DNA from: Parerythrobacter_A sp963761775
GTDB taxonomy: Bacteria > Pseudomonadota > Alphaproteobacteria > Sphingomonadales > Sphingomonadaceae
DNA: 64,000 bases
Reading direction: 5' to 3'
NCBI GenBank assembly: GCA_963761775.1
Contig: CAVXIF010000011.1
Location: 1-64,000 of the forward strand
The notes under the pieces: model-generated
What the model was told of the DNA's origin: nothing
Databases searched by the model: none
Seen by the model: only the letters and a program-made list of their open reading frames with translations
In this document: positions 29,359 through 39,548 of the stretch, in pieces
How positions within the stretch are numbered: position 1 is the stretch's first letter
Layout: every line of letters begins with the position of its first letter
Position numbers and translations under genes: made by a program

Positions 29359-29975
29359 TCAACGGCGCAGGCTTTCCATCCGGCGCAGATAGCGGGCCAG
29401 CACGTCGATCTCCAGATTGACGCGATCGCCCTCCGCCAGCGCGCCAAGCGTGGTGTGTTCGGCGGTGTGCGGGATGATGTTGAGCGCGAAGTCGCAGGTG
29501 CCGTCGGGCCGGTCGCGCACATCGTTCACGGTCAGCGAAACGCCATCGACGGTGATGGAGCCCTTTTCCGCCACATAGGGGGCAAACTCGGCGCGGGTGC
29601 GGATGGCGAGGCGGGTGGAGCCGCCTTCGCTGCGCGCCAGCACGACCTCGCCGACGGTATCGACATGGCCGGTGACCATGTGCCCGCCCAGCTCGTCGCC
29701 CAGTTTCAGCGCAGGCTCCAGATTGAGGCGGCGCTCCGCCTCCCACGAGCCGGGCACGGTGCGCGAGACGGTTTCGTCCGACACATCGACCGCGAACCAG
29801 CTGTCGCCGCGGTGCCGCCACGCTCGACCACGGTCAGGCACACGCCGGAACACGCGATGGACGCGCCGATGGCCATGCTGTCGGGATCGAACGGACCGGC
29901 GATGCGGACGCGCAGATCGCCCTGCCGCTCGACGCTGTCGATGGTGCCGATGGCGGTGATGATTCCGGTGAACAT
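29359..29975 (-). CDS. ribE: Riboflavin synthase alpha chain (one frameshift)
   Basis: The enzyme dismutates two 6,7-dimethyl-8-ribityllumazines to riboflavin. Both barrel repeats begin as expected: MFTGIITAIGTIDSVERQGD with VCLTVVERGG, and LGGHMVTGHVDTVGEV with DGVSLTVNDV. The end ARYLRRMESL is usual. One base shift near 29815 separates the two parts. Read through, it is about 205 aa. It follows ribD closely on the same strand, so the two are likely cotranscribed. Some annotations call this gene ribC. Confidence 0.9.
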
Positions 29976-29999
29976 GGCGTGGCTGGCTCCGGTGTGCGC

Positions 30000-30971
30000 T
30001 CAGGCGGGGGTGCGGTTGCGACGATAGGCGGTGTAGTCGTCCACGCCAAGCATGCGGTGTTCCACGCGGGTCCAGCGGCCGTGCGCATCGGCCAGATCGG
30101 CGAGGCCGATGTCGCCGATGGCGGATGCGCCCGCGCCGATGACGACGGGCGCACGATAGAGGTCGATGCGGTCGACGAGGTCGGCAGACAGGAACGCCGC
30201 CGCTGCGCCCGCGCCGCCTTCGATATAGAGATAGTGCGCATCCGAGCGTGGCGATATCGGCGGGGCTGTCGATTGCGGATGCGCCATCCAATGCCGCGCC
30301 GCGCGACAGCACGACCCGCGCCGGACTGCGGTCTTCCAGGCCCGGCAGGCGGACGTCCAATCGGGGCGCGTCGGCGCGCCATGTGCCGCCGCCGACCAGT
30401 ATCGCATCGGCCATCGCGCGGCGCGAATGGACATGCGCGCGCGCCGCATCGCCGGTGATCCAGCGGCTGGCCCCGTCCGCCATCGCGATGCGCCCGTCCA
30501 GCGACATCGCCAGCTTCAGCGTGACGTGCGGACGGCCGACAGTTTGCGCATGAGGTATCCGGCGAGGCTGTCACGGGCTGCCGCGCAGTCCAGCATATCG
30601 ACGTGCACTCCGGCGGCGCGCAGCATGACGGCCCCCTTGCCCGCCGTTCGCGCATCGGGATCGGTCAGGGCGAACACGCAACGGGCCAGACCGGCATCGG
30701 CGATCAACTGCGCGCAGGTCGGGCCGCGTTCCGAGGGATGGGCGCAGGGTTCGAGTGTGGAATACAGCGTGCCGCCACGCGCAGCCTCACCGGCTTCGGC
30801 CAATGCCATCGCCTCGGCATGGGGCCGTCCGCCCGGTTGCGTCCAGCCGCGTCCGGTGACCTTGCCATCACGCACGACCAGCGCGCCGACATTGGGGTTG
30901 GGATGGCTCGATGGTCGCCCGCGCATGCCAAGCCGTGCGGCGCTCGCCAGCCAGCGGGCGTCGTCCCGCAT
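30000..30971 (-). CDS. ribD: Bifunctional riboflavin deaminase/reductase RibD (frameshifted)
   Basis: The N-terminal deaminase domain has the zinc motifs PHAEAMALAEAGE and LEPCAHPSERGPTC. The reductase domain begins RPHVTLKLAMSLDGRIA and goes on with ADAILVGGGTWRADAPRLDV. The C-terminal part (YLYIEGGAGAAAAFL, DRIDLYRAPVVIGAGA) is in another frame. Shifts are near 30540 and 30240. The ATG overlaps the stop of the upstream gene as TAATG, which implies translational coupling. It acts in the second and third steps of riboflavin synthesis. Confidence 0.9.
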
Positions 30972-31434
30972 TACTGTTGCGGGTCTGTGGGCGCGGGCAA
31001 GCCCGCCTGCGCGCGCAATTCCGCCTCGCGCTGCGCCCGTGCCGCGTCCTCGCGCGCGCGGTCGGCGGCGATCTCGCGCTCCATCTCGGCGGTGTCGATG
31101 CCGGTCGCGTCGCCCAGCGCGCGGTAGATGTCCTGCGATCGCCGCTCGCGTTCCGCACGCCGTTCCGCGATGGCGTCCTGCCGTTGCTGGTTGGCGACAT
31201 TCGACGCGACGATTTCGGCGTCGGTGCGGTTTTCGTCGAAAGTAGTGATGTACGTGATTTCGGGCGGGGCGGGCAGCACGATGCCGCCTTCCTGCGAGAA
31301 CGCGTAGAACAGCGGTGAACGTCAGGCCGCAGGCACCGAGCAAAGCAGGCCAGCGATGCGTGTCGGGCCGCCGGACTTCGTGCCAGAAATCCTTGAGGCC
31401 GGGGACGGGATTGAAGCGCGCGATGAAACGACAT
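30971..31434 (-). CDS. Hypothetical membrane-anchored protein upstream of ribD (frameshifted)
   Basis: I do not know the family by name. The N-terminus (RFIARFNPVPGLKDFWHEVR) is amphipathic, followed by a single likely membrane segment (RWPALLGACGLTFT and YAFSQEGG in two frames). The soluble tail is charged and helical (RRAERERRSQDIYRALGDAT, EREIAADRAREDAARAQRE). The stop shares a base with the ribD start. One to two base shifts near 31315 and at the start codon are needed. A scaffold-like or unknown function is all that can be said. Confidence 0.5.
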
Positions 31435-31496
31435 GCAGCCGATATAGGACGGCCTAGCGGTGGCACGCCAGTGCTTGTGCCAGTCCCGCGCGCCGC

Positions 31497-32234
31497 TCAG
31501 CCGAAGAAGCTGTAAAGCGTGCGCCCGTCGCTTTTCAGCCAGCGATTGGCCTCTTCGATATCGTCTTCGAACAGGTCGCCCAGCGCGGCGTGGAAGGCCG
31601 GGCTGTGGTCGAAATGCAGCAGGTGCGCGACTTCGTGCGCCACCACGGAACGGCGCACGGTGTCTGGCGCCATGACCAGCCGCCAGTTGATCCGCACGGT
31701 GCCTTTCGCCGAACAGCTGCCCCAGCGGCGCTTCGCCCGCGACAGAGCCAGCGCGGGCGTGGCGACACCGGCGTGCGCGCAGTAATGCGCGAGATCGGCG
31801 GTCATCAGCACTGCGCTTCGGCGCGCAGCCAGCGTTCCAGCCGTGCCGCGATGGCCTCCTCCGGACCGCCGAGCCGCAGGATCGCGCCGCCGCGCTGCAC
31901 CTTGCGACCATGCGCTGGCGACCAGTCGATACGGTGCGGCTCGTCCGCAAAACGGCAGCGTGGCACCGTGGCCGACAGACTGCCGCGCCGGCACGCGCGC
32001 CCGCTGTGCCGCTAGCCAGGCGGTGCGGGTGCGGGCGAATTCGACGGCATCGGCGGTGCGGCCCCAGCGCGGCATGGTCACGCGCACTTCCGCACCATCG
32101 GGCGAGAGGCGCAGCGTCATTCGCCGCGCGGTCGGGTGGCGGCGAATGACCAGCGGCAGCATTGCATCGCCACTTCGACGGTCGGCGTCGCATCGGCACT
32201 GCGCAGATATTCCAGCACGCCGCCATTCACTCAT
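31497..32234 (-). CDS. YgjP-like (DUF45) zinc metallopeptidase (frameshifted)
   Basis: The zinc motif HEVAHLLHFDHSPAFH gives HExxH and the distal His. It is preceded by RAKRRWGSCSAKGTVRINWR, a signature of the YgjP/DUF45 family. The N-terminal strand region VIRRHPTARRMTLRLSPDG is also typical. The beginning (NGGVLEYLRSADATPTVEVA) needs another frame, starting at a GTG at 32230. A shift around 31900 disrupts the middle. The physiological substrate is unknown. It follows the YcgN-like gene with only a few bases between. Confidence 0.75.
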   Translation of the reverse strand: MSEWRRAGISAQCRCDADRRSGDAMLPLVIRRHPTARRMTLRLSPDGAEVRVTMPRWGRTADAVEFARTRTAWLAAQRARVPARQSVGHGATLPFCGRAAPYRLVASAWSQGAARRRDPAARRSGGGHRGTAGTLAARRSAVLMTADLAHYCAHAGVATPALALSRAKRRWGSCSAKGTVRINWRLVMAPDTVRRSVVAHEVAHLLHFDHSPAFHAALGDLFEDDIEEANRWLKSDGRTLYSFFG

Positions 32235-32237
32235 GCG

Positions 32238-32665
32238 CTACATCCCTTCGACCACATGATGTTCCAGCGGCCCGGCATCGACTTCGCTGACCACGCGCCC
32301 GGCAATCTGATACGCCGGCGCGTCCATCGCGTGCGGATCGTCCGTCAGCAGCGGATGCCACGGTTCAGCGGCGCCCTTCCGCGCGCAGGCGATAGGCGCA
32401 GCTCTCGGGCAGCCACGGCACGTCTTCCACGATGCGTCAGCGTCAGCCGCAGGCAATCCGGCACGAACGCCTTGCGGTTGCGATAGTCGCGGCATCGCGC
32501 TGTGGCGCAATCGAGCAGTTCGCAGGCGACATTGGTGTGTTCGATCGCGCCGGTATCGGCGTCTTCGATCTTGTGCAGGCAGCACCGCCCGCACCCGTCG
32601 CACAGCGCTTCCCACTCGGCCCGGTCGAGCTGCGCCAGCGGCAATTCCCAGAACTTCTCGCGCAT
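32238..32665 (-). CDS. YcgN-family cysteine cluster protein (one frameshift)
   Basis: Cys-rich N-terminal half: WEALCDGCGRCCLHKIED, ACELLDCATARCRDY and FVPDCLRL supply the eight-cysteine pattern of UPF0153/YcgN proteins, which probably bind a metal or cluster. The C-terminal half, RWHPLLTDDPHAMDAPAY and VEGM, lies in another frame after a shift near 32430. Read through, it is about 142 aa, normal for the family. It is placed between SCO and YgjP-like genes on the same strand, 10 bp after the SCO stop. Function is unknown. Confidence 0.85.
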
Positions 32666-32674
32666 CGTCGCAGC

Positions 32675-33305
32675 CTACCGGACCCAGCGGGCCAGCTCCT
32701 CGCCCACCGCCGCGCCGCCCTATCGGTCGGCAGGATGACCAGCGGTTCGCCGTCCGGGCCCGAACAGGTAGCGAAGCTGGTATGCTGCATGAGGTAGTCC
32801 CCATCCTCGTTGACGTGCACCTTGTTCGCGCTGGACCCGTATTTGTCCAGCACGGCCTTGATCTGTTCGGGCGTGCCGGTCAGCCCGATCAGGCGCGGGT
32901 GGAAGTTGGCGGCAAATTCGCCGACCACTTCGGGCGTGTCGCGTTCGGGATCGACGGTGACGAAGATGGGCTGGATTTTCGCGGCCAGCTCCGGTTCGGC
33001 CTCCTCGAAATCGCGCAGGCCGCTGGCGATGCGGCTGAGGTCGGTCGGGCAGATATCCGGGCAAAAGGTGAAGCCGAAATAGATGATCCGGTATTGCCCG
33101 TCAAAATCGGACCAGCTGACGGGTTCGCCGTCGCTGCCGGTCAGGGTGAAATCGCCGCCGAGCGAGGAGCCACGAATATCGACGCCGTCGGGGGAGGGGC
33201 CGATCGGTGCCTGGTTTCGCTGCACGCTACAAGAAGGAGCGCGCCGAATGCGGCAATGGCGGGGCGAAAGCGGAATGTAAGGCTAGTCATGGCGTGCCGC
33301 TTCAT
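32675..33305 (-). CDS. SCO1/SenC family copper lipoprotein (frameshifted)
   Basis: SCO proteins load copper into the CuA site of cytochrome c oxidase from the periplasmic face of the membrane. The lipobox LLLVACS follows a basic start. Copper ligands are the two Cys of FGFTFCPDICPTDLS and the His of DYLMQHTSF. The thioredoxin-like core PIFVTVDPERDTPEVV is clear. Shifts are near 33225 (after the signal) and 32760. The last residues read ELARWVR before a TAG at 32675. Start is ATG 33305; an in-frame ATG at 33290 is possible. Confidence 0.88.
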
Positions 33306-33389
33306 GCTCTGCTAATCAGGTGCAACATGGGGCGCATGCGGACAGGATGCCATCCTGCCGACCGCACGATAGAAGAAAGATCTGGCTTG

Positions 33390-34031
33390 ATGACGTATCG
33401 ACCGTTTCCATCCGCATCCCGCGCCATGTCGAGGGCGGGCGTCTGCTTGCCGGACTGGCGCTGTTCGCCGGACCGGCGGCGGCGCAGATATTCTCCGATG
33501 GCTATGAATTCCTGAAAGCCGTGCGCGACCGCGACGGGACCGAAGTTACCAAGGCGCTGGACGAGCCGGGATCGGTGCTGGTCAACACGCGCGACCGCAC
33601 CTCGGGCGAAACCGCATTGCATATCGTGACGCAGCGGCGCGACACCAGTTGGATCCGGTTCCTGACGCAGCGCGGGGCCAACCCGAATATCGCCGACAGG
33701 AACGGCCAGACGCCGCTGATGGTGGCGAGCGGCGCTGGGCTATGTCGAAGGGGTGGAAGCGCTGCTGAAGGCGGGCGCGAACGTCGATGTGGCGAACAGC
33801 ACCGGCGAAACGCCGCTGATCGCTGCCGTGCATCGCCGCGATCTGGCGATGGTGAAGCTGTTGCTGGCAAACGGGGCGAATGCCGACCGGAACGACAATT
33901 CCGGCCGCACCGCGCGCGATTATCGGGCGGTGATGCAGGCGAACGACCAGCTGGCCGATGTGCTTGCCGCCAGCGACAAGGCGCGCGAGGGCGAGGCGAT
34001 GCAGGCGGCAACCTACGGGCCGCAGCTATGA
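33390..34031 (+). CDS. Periplasmic ankyrin-repeat protein (frameshifted)
   Basis: A signal peptide (LAGLALFAGPAAAQIFSDGY) leads into four ankyrin repeats: SGETALHIVTQRRDTSWIRF, NGQTPLMVAS, then TGETPLIAAVHRRDLAMVKL and SGRTARDYRAVMQAND. Shifts are near 33435 and 33737. Read through, it is about 213 aa. The stop overlaps the COQ9 start as ATGA, so the two are coupled. A protein-interaction role in the envelope is inferred; no partner is evident. Confidence 0.75.
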
Positions 34032-34714
34032 CGGGCGCCGATACGAATGCCCGACTATAGCCGACCTGACGCTGGACGAATTGCGTCTGGCGCTTGCGCC
34101 CGAAGTGGCGAACTCCGCCATGTTCGACGGCTGGACGATGGACGCGGTCGATATGGCGGCGCAAATGGTCGGAGTCGATACCGATGTGGCGCGGCTGGCC
34201 TATCAAGGGCGGCGCGATGGACATGATCGAAGCGTGGATCGCGGCGGTCGATGCGGCGATGGCAGCAGCACTGCCGCCGGAAAAGCTTGCCGCGATGACG
34301 ATCCGCGAACGCATCCGCGCGCTGGTGCAGTTCCGGCTGGATGCGATTGCCGGGTCAGGAGGAGGCGTTGCGCCGCGCCACTGCGATCATGGCGATGCCG
34401 CAAAACGTCGCGCGCTCGCTGAAGACCGGCGTGGCACAGCGCCGACCTCATGTGGCGGCTCGCGGGCGATACCGCGACCGATTACAACCATTACACCAAG
34501 CGCACGATCCTCTGCCGGGCATCTATGGCGCGACTCTGGCGGTGTTCGCCGATGACGAGAGCGAAGGCAAGGCCGAGACGCGCGGCCTTTCTCGATCGCC
34601 GGATCGAAGGCGTGATGCCGTTCGAAAAGGCCAAGGCGAAACTGCGTCAATCCGGACCGCGAGAGTTTCAGCCTGTCGCGCTTTCTGGGCCGGTTGCGCT
34701 ATCCGGCGCGCTAG
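34028..34714 (+). CDS. COQ9 family ubiquinone biosynthesis protein (frameshifted)
   Basis: COQ9 proteins are TetR-fold lipid binders that assist ubiquinone synthesis. Segments: LTLDELRLALAPEVANSAMF and DAVDMAAQMVGVDTDVARLA, then MTIRERIRALVQFRLDAIA, and SADLMWRLAGDTATDYNHYT with KRTILAGIYGATLAVFADD, typical of the C-terminal half. At least four base shifts lie between 34060 and 34530. The end RFLGRLRYPAR precedes a TAG at 34712-34714. It precedes feoA by about 80 bp. Confidence 0.75.
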
Positions 34715-34748
34715 GCGACCCTAGTCCTCGCGCGCTAAACGCGACACT

Positions 34749-34768
34749 ATTGATAATCAGTTGCAATT
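34749..34768. promoter_or_regulatory. Candidate Fur box upstream of feoA
   Basis: TTGATAATCAGTTGCAA (34750-34766) has a strong left half of the Fur consensus (TGATAAT) and a weak right half. It lies about 30 bp before the feoA ATG, in an AT-rich island between COQ9 and feoA, where an iron-responsive promoter is expected. Fur binding is inferred. Confidence 0.4.
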
Positions 34769-34796
34769 AGCCGCTCGCTCTGGCAGCGGCGCCGCG

Positions 34797-35061
34797 ATGA
34801 CACGCTCCGATCATACCGCCATACGCTGGACAGCTTGCCACCGGCACAGCCGCGCGCATCGCGTCGGTCGACTGGACGCGCATTGGCCGAGGAGGACGGC
34901 AAGCGCCTGCGCGCGCTGGGCCTTGATGAGGGCGCGCGAAGTCTCCGTGGCGCATCGCGGCATCTTTGGCGGGCGCGATCCGCTCGCCATTACCATCGGG
35001 CCGCATGACCATTGCCCTGCGCCGCGCGCATGCCGCCGCCATGCCGGTCGAACCGCTATGA
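34797..35061 (+). CDS. feoA: FeoA-like iron transport accessory protein (frameshifted)
   Basis: This is a small SH3-like cytosolic partner of FeoB in ferrous iron uptake. In patched frames it reads MTRSDHTA, LDSLPPGTAARIASVDW, RLRALGLDEGA, EVSVAHRGIFGGRDPLAITI, and MTIALRRAHAAAMPVEPL with the stop at 35059-35061. Each piece matches the FeoA order, but four or so base shifts are needed. The stop overlaps the probable feoB ATG (ATGA). Confidence 0.7.
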
Positions 35062-36938
35062 CGGCCCGAGCATGCATCCGGCTCGCCGCATCGCGCTGGT
35101 CGGCAATCCCAATGCGGGCAAAAGCGCGCTGTTCAATGCGCTGACCGGCGCGCGGCAGAAGATCGCCAATTATCCGGGCGTCACGGTGGAGCGCAAGGCG
35201 GGCCGCCTGGCGCTGCCGATCGGGCGAGCCGGTCGAACTGATCGACCTGCCCGGCAGCTACAGCTTCGATGCCGCCAGCCCCGACGAGGAAGTGACCCGC
35301 GCAGGTCGTCATGGGCGACTTCGAGGGCGAGGCGCGGCCCGATGTGCTGGTCGTCGTGCTCGATGCGGCCAATCTGGAACAGCATCTGGTGTTTGCGCAG
35401 GAAGTGATCGCGCTGGGCCTGCCGACCGTGGTCGCGCTCAACATGGTCGATCTGGCGGAGCGCGACGGGCTGGTGCTCGATCCCGCCGCGCTGTCCGAGG
35501 CGCTGGGCGTGCCGGTCGTCCCGACCGTGGCGGTCCGCCGGCGCGGGTCTGGACGAACTGACCGCACGCCATCGCGCGAGCGCTCGAAGCCGACCAGCGA
35601 GCCGCACGCCGCGCAAGCGCATCTGACGCTGCCCGAACGCCGGCTGGCGGCGACGCAACATCGCCAAGGCGGCGATCCTGTCCGACCAGCGCGCACATCG
35701 CGGTCGCACTCGCGGCTCGACACGGTGCTGCTCCACCCGTGGCTCGGCCCGCTGATCCTGTTCGCGCTGCTGTTCGTGATCTTTCAGGCGGTGTTCGCCT
35801 GGGCGACGCCGTTCGCCGATGCGCTGGATGGCGGGTGCGGGGCATTGTCCGGCATGGGTCGTCGGCGACCTGCCCGGCGGCTTCTTGCGCGATCTCGTCA
35901 CCGAGGGCGTGATCGCGGGCGTCGGCTCGGTCGTCGTGTTCCTGCCGCAGATCGTGATCCTGTTCGCCTTTATCCTGGTGATGGAAGCGACCGGCTACAT
36001 GGCGCGCGCCGCCTTCATGATGGACCGGATGATGGCCAGCGTCGGCCTGTCGGGGCGCAGCTTCATCCCGCTGCTGTCCAGCTTCGCCTGCGCCATTCCC
36101 GGCATCATGGCGACGCGCAGCATCGCCGATCCGAAGGACCGGCTGACCACCATCCTGATCGCGCCGCTGATGACCTGTTCGGCGCGGCTGCCGGTCTATG
36201 CGGTCATCATCGCCGCGTTCATCCCGCGACGACAGCTATCGGTCCCGGGCATCGGACTTGCAGGGGCTGGTGCTGTTCGCGCTCTATGTTGCGGGCATCG
36301 TCGGGCGCGATGGTGGTGGCGCTGGTCCTGCGCCGCACGGTTACCAAGGGCGCGGCGAGCGGCTTCATCATGGAACTGCCGCGCTATCAGTTGCCGCGCC
36401 TGAACGATCTGCTGATCGGCCTGTGGCAGCGCGCCTGGGTGTTCCTGCGCCGCGCGGGCACGATCATCTTTGCCGCCACGGTCATGCTGTGGCTGCTGCT
36501 GACCTTTCCCAAGGCGGAGCCGGGCGAAAGCCAGGTCGATGCCTCGCTATGCAGGGCAGATCGCCAGACGTGCATGCATGTCGCCTTCGCGCCCGATCGG
36601 TTTCAACCGCGAGATGACGCTGGCGCTGGTCCCGGCGATGGCCGCGCGCGAGGTCGCGGTTTCCTCGCTCGCCACCACCTATGCGGTGGATGCGGAGGAC
36701 GAGGAGCGACGATGGCAGGCGCTGCAGCGATCAGGTCGCCGCGCGCTGGAGCCTGCCGACCGCGCTGGCCTTCCTCGCGTGGTTCGTGTTCGCGCCGCAA
36801 TGCCTTTCCACCATCGCGGTGACGCGGCGCGAAACCAATGGGTGGAAATGGCCGCTCTTCATGCTCGCCTATCTGTTCGCGCTGGCTTAGTCTGCTGCGG
36901 GAATGACCTATTGGCTGGCGGTCGGCGCGGGGCTTTAG
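35058..36938 (+). CDS. feoB: Ferrous iron transporter FeoB (multiple frameshifts)
   Basis: This inner-membrane Fe(II) transporter has an N-terminal GTPase. G1 is ALVGNPNAGKSALFNALTG, switch region is NYPGVTVERK, G3 is ELIDLPGSYSF-like in patches, and G4-like VALNMVDLAERDG. Membrane segments include LILFALLFVIFQAVFAW, VVFLPQIVILFAFILVMEAT, the Gate motif FIPLLSSFACAIPGIMATR, and AGTIIFAATVMLWLLLTFP. The C-terminal end (MTYWLAVGAGL) runs to a TAG at 36936-36938. At least eight base shifts interrupt it. The first ATG at 35058 overlaps feoA; 35072 is the ATG of the conserved frame. Total of about 620 aa is normal. Confidence 0.85.
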
Positions 36939-37026
36939 CGCGTAGGGCGGCTTGTGGACACCGCAGGTTCGCTGAAGGTGCAGATAGCGCGATAGGTCAG
37001 CGTCAATCATGAAAGGAAGCGAATCG

Positions 37027-37581
37027 ATGGCCGGCAGCCTCAACAAAGTCATGCTGATCGGCAATCTGGGCGCTGACCCGGAAATCCGCAGTTTCCAGAA
37101 CGGCGGCAAGGTCGCCAATCTGCGCATCGCCACCAGCGAGACAGCTGGAAGGACAAGCAACACCGGCGAGCGGCAGGAACGCACCGAATGGCACACGGTC
37201 GCGATCTTTTCCGAAGGGCTGGTCAGCGTCGTCGAGCGCTATCTGACGCAAGGGCAGCAAGGTCTTCATCGAAGGCCAGCTGCAGACCCGCAAGTGGCAG
37301 GACCAGTCCGGCAATGACCGCTATTCGCACCGAAGTCGTGCTGCGCGGCTTCAACGGCACGCTGACCATGCTCGACGGCGCGCGGCGGCGGCGGCGGCGG
37401 CGGTGGCCAGGGTGGTGGCGGCAGACTGGCAGCTCAGCGGCGGCGGATCGGGCGGCGGAGTCGGGCGGCTGGAACCAGGGCGGCGGCGGCGGGTCCGGCG
37501 GCGGTGCTGGCGGCAGCGGCGGCGGGCGGTTCGGGCGGCGGCTCCAATTACGACGATCTGGACGACGATATCCCGTTCTGA
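37027..37581 (+). CDS. ssb: Single-stranded DNA-binding protein (frameshifted)
   Basis: SSB protects single-stranded DNA in replication and repair. The OB fold reads SLNKVMLIGNLGADPEIRSF, GKVANLRIATSE, ERQERTEWHTVAIFSEGLV, and KVFIEGQLQTRKWQD in successive frames. A glycine-rich linker follows, and the acidic tip DDLDDDIPF, which binds partner proteins, ends the protein. Start ATG 37027 has AAAGGAAG upstream. Shifts occur near 37140, 37258, 37312 and in the glycine-rich homopolymers at 37380-37530. SSB is essential, so this break is almost certainly not real. Confidence 0.92.
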
Positions 37582-37773
37582 GGGCCAAGCCTGGATATGG
37601 ACGCGAAGATCGAATATGACTGCACTCCTGCGGGGAGGAGATGGGGGTGGGAGAACGCGAGACGACGCGCGTGCGCCCGCAACGGCCTGGCGAACCCGAA
37701 CAAGACGTGCCATTCGACGGGAAGGAGCAATTGGGGTCATTGCAAAACCGTCGCGGGCTTACGCCAGTCCTGA

Positions 37774-38320
37774 CTACTCGCGCGCCAATCCCGCCAGCGC
37801 TTCGCCAGCGGGCCGCGCGTGTCTCGTCGGCAATCCCGCCGCTCTCGCGCGCCGCATCGGCTCGGGGCCCGTCGGCGTAAGGATCGATGGCCAGGCCAAG
37901 CCTTTGTGCGACCGCTTCGCCGAGGTCGATAGTGTCGCCGATGTAGGCGATGTCGTCCAGTTCGTCGCTCGCTCAGCTCGTATTCCGCGTCGTCCGGCAT
38001 CGGCCTGCGTACGGGCACGAAGCGCAGCGAAACGGCTCTTCGATGGTGGATGCGAACGGTTCGTCCGCCACGGCACAGTCCTGCACGATCCCAGCCGTCA
38101 GTCGTGCCGCTCACGCACGATCCGCATCCTCGCGCGCGCAAAGCGTCGAGCTGCGCTTCCAGCCGCTTGACGGCCGGAATACCGAACCGTGCGGCCAGCG
38201 CGGCGCATTCGGCCTCGCTTGCGGTGATCGTGACGGTGCGCGGGCAGGGCGCGGACGGGGACGGGGCGGGACGAGTTCGGGCGGAGCCATGTCCGGCGCG
38301 CGGCGGTCCGAATGCGTCAT
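37774..38320 (-). CDS. YceD-like DUF177 protein (frameshifted)
   Basis: DUF177 proteins affect 23S rRNA levels and usually lie beside rpmF. Pieces: LPATVTITASEAECAALAA with RFGIPAVKRLEAQLDALRAR, then EPFASTIEEP, a stretch LRFVPVRRPMPDDAEYELS, and NWTTSPTSATLSTSA whose other frame reads DDIAYIGDTIDLGEAV. The end is ALAGLARE. Several base shifts are needed. No rpmF is seen downstream; the 192 bp to ssb hold no gene I can support. Start is ATG 38320, overlapping the bc1 chaperone gene's 3' end. Confidence 0.7.
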
Positions 38321-38322
38321 GG

Positions 38323-38832
38323 TCAGCATTCCCGCCAGCAGAGCGCTCGTCATCGACCGCCGCCAGCGCGTCATGCGTCTTGGCCAGCCGCGCGCCCAGC
38401 GCATGGCATCCGCGCCGTCGATCAGCGTCATGTTCGCGCCCACCACTTCGCCCATCGAGCGACCTTCGCTCGGACAGCCGCCTCGCGAAAGCCGCCGATG
38501 CGGCCGCCCATCGCGGACACCAGTTTGCCGATATATCTTGCCCACCGTCGGATCGCCCAGCCCGCTTTCGCGCAGTTGGCCGTCCATATCCTCCACGAAC
38601 AGTTCGGTGAGGTAGGCGGTCTGCGGTCAGCTCCGGCGTACGGTCCATGCGCAGGATCACCAGCGCCATGATCGCGGTAATCATGTCGAACCGCCCTTCC
38701 AGCGTGTCGGCCACGCCGTATCGCGCATACCACTCCGGCTGCCGCGCCTCGCCGACCACGGTCGTGCCATAGCGGGCGCAGCGCGTCCTTCGGGTCCGGC
38801 TCGGTGCCGAACAGGCGTGCGAAAAAGGTCAT
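38323..38832 (-). CDS. Ubiquinol-cytochrome c chaperone, Cbp3-like (frameshifted)
   Basis: The family assists assembly of cytochrome bc1. The start MTFFARLFGTEPDPKDALRP is followed in other frames by ARQPEWYARYGVADTLEGRF, DMITAIMALVILRMDRTPE, LFVEDMDGQLRESGLGDPTV and GKLVSAMGGRIGGFREA, all in the family order. Three or more base shifts are required. The 3' end is approximate because the last residues (SALLAGM) run into the DUF177 start. It is divergent from bamE, and the 38833-39014 gap should contain both promoters. Confidence 0.7.
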
Positions 38833-39014
38833 CTGGCGTTGTCGCCTTCATACGTCTCGTGTTCAGATCGCAATTCAAGCCGCCGGGCTGCATTGCCACC
38901 GCGCTGGCGCGTCAGTATGGCGTATGGCCACAGACATGCGCGATATAGGGCCGGCTACGCGGCCAAGCGCACAAGAGGTACTTGTTCGGGACGACGACGA
39001 CGTTTCGCCACCAA

Positions 39015-39476
39015 ATGATGCGCCAGTCGCCGCTGCGGTCGGCATCGCGCTGGCCGCTCTCGGGCTGTTCCTCCATCCGCGAAACGCGCGGCTATATCCG
39101 CGATGTGTCGCTGACCAGTTCGGTGCAGCCGGGCATCGACAACCAGGCATCGGTCGCCGCCACGCTGGGCCGCCCGACATTCACCAGCCAGTTCGGCGAG
39201 CCGACCTGGTATTACGTCTCCAGCGTGACCGGCCGCCGCCCGTTCGTGCGCCCGCGTATCCAGGATCATAAGGTGCTGGCCGTGAAGTTCGACGGCACCG
39301 GCAATGTCGCGTCGACCGAGCAACAGCGGCATGGACAAGGTGGCCTATCTGCACGCCCGATGGCGACGAGACCCCGACGCTGGGCCGCGAACGCGGCTTC
39401 TTCGAGGATCTGTTCGGCAATATCGGCACGGTCGGCGCCGGCGGCGGCACCGGCGGGCGCACCCGGCCGGCCTTAG
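39015..39476 (+). CDS. bamE: Outer membrane assembly lipoprotein BamE (frameshifted)
   Basis: BamE is a lipoprotein subunit of the beta-barrel assembly machine. The lipobox is ALSGCSS, followed by the conserved RETRGYIRDVSLTSSVQPGI, ATLGRPTFTSQFGEPTWYYV and VLAVKFDGTGNVAS. After a shift near 39325 it reads MDKVAYLHPDGDETPTLGRE and a glycine-rich end. Start 39015 is the closest ATG before the signal region, where another shift near 39050 is likely. The product would be about 150 aa, normal for alphaproteobacteria. Confidence 0.75.
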   Translation: MMRQSPLRSASRWPLSGCSSIRETRGYIRDVSLTSSVQPGIDNQASVAATLGRPTFTSQFGEPTWYYVSSVTGRRPFVRPRIQDHKVLAVKFDGTGNVASTEQQRHGQGGLSARPMATRPRRWAANAASSRICSAISARSAPAAAPAGAPGRP

Positions 39477-39510
39477 CGCGGCCTGCTTGATGCGAGTGCT
39501 GACCGGCGCG

Positions 39511-39540
39511 CTTGACCGTCCGGCGGCGCGCGCCCCATAT
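39511..39540 (+). promoter_or_regulatory. Heat-shock (RpoH-type) promoter of hslV
   Basis: CTTGACC at 39511-39517, then 15 bp, then CCCCATAT at 39533-39540, close to the sigma-32 consensus CTTGAAA and CCCCATNT. The -10 box ends 8 bp before the hslV ATG at 39549, so the transcript would start almost at the start codon. Confidence 0.7.
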
Positions 39541-39548
39541 CGCGCGGC

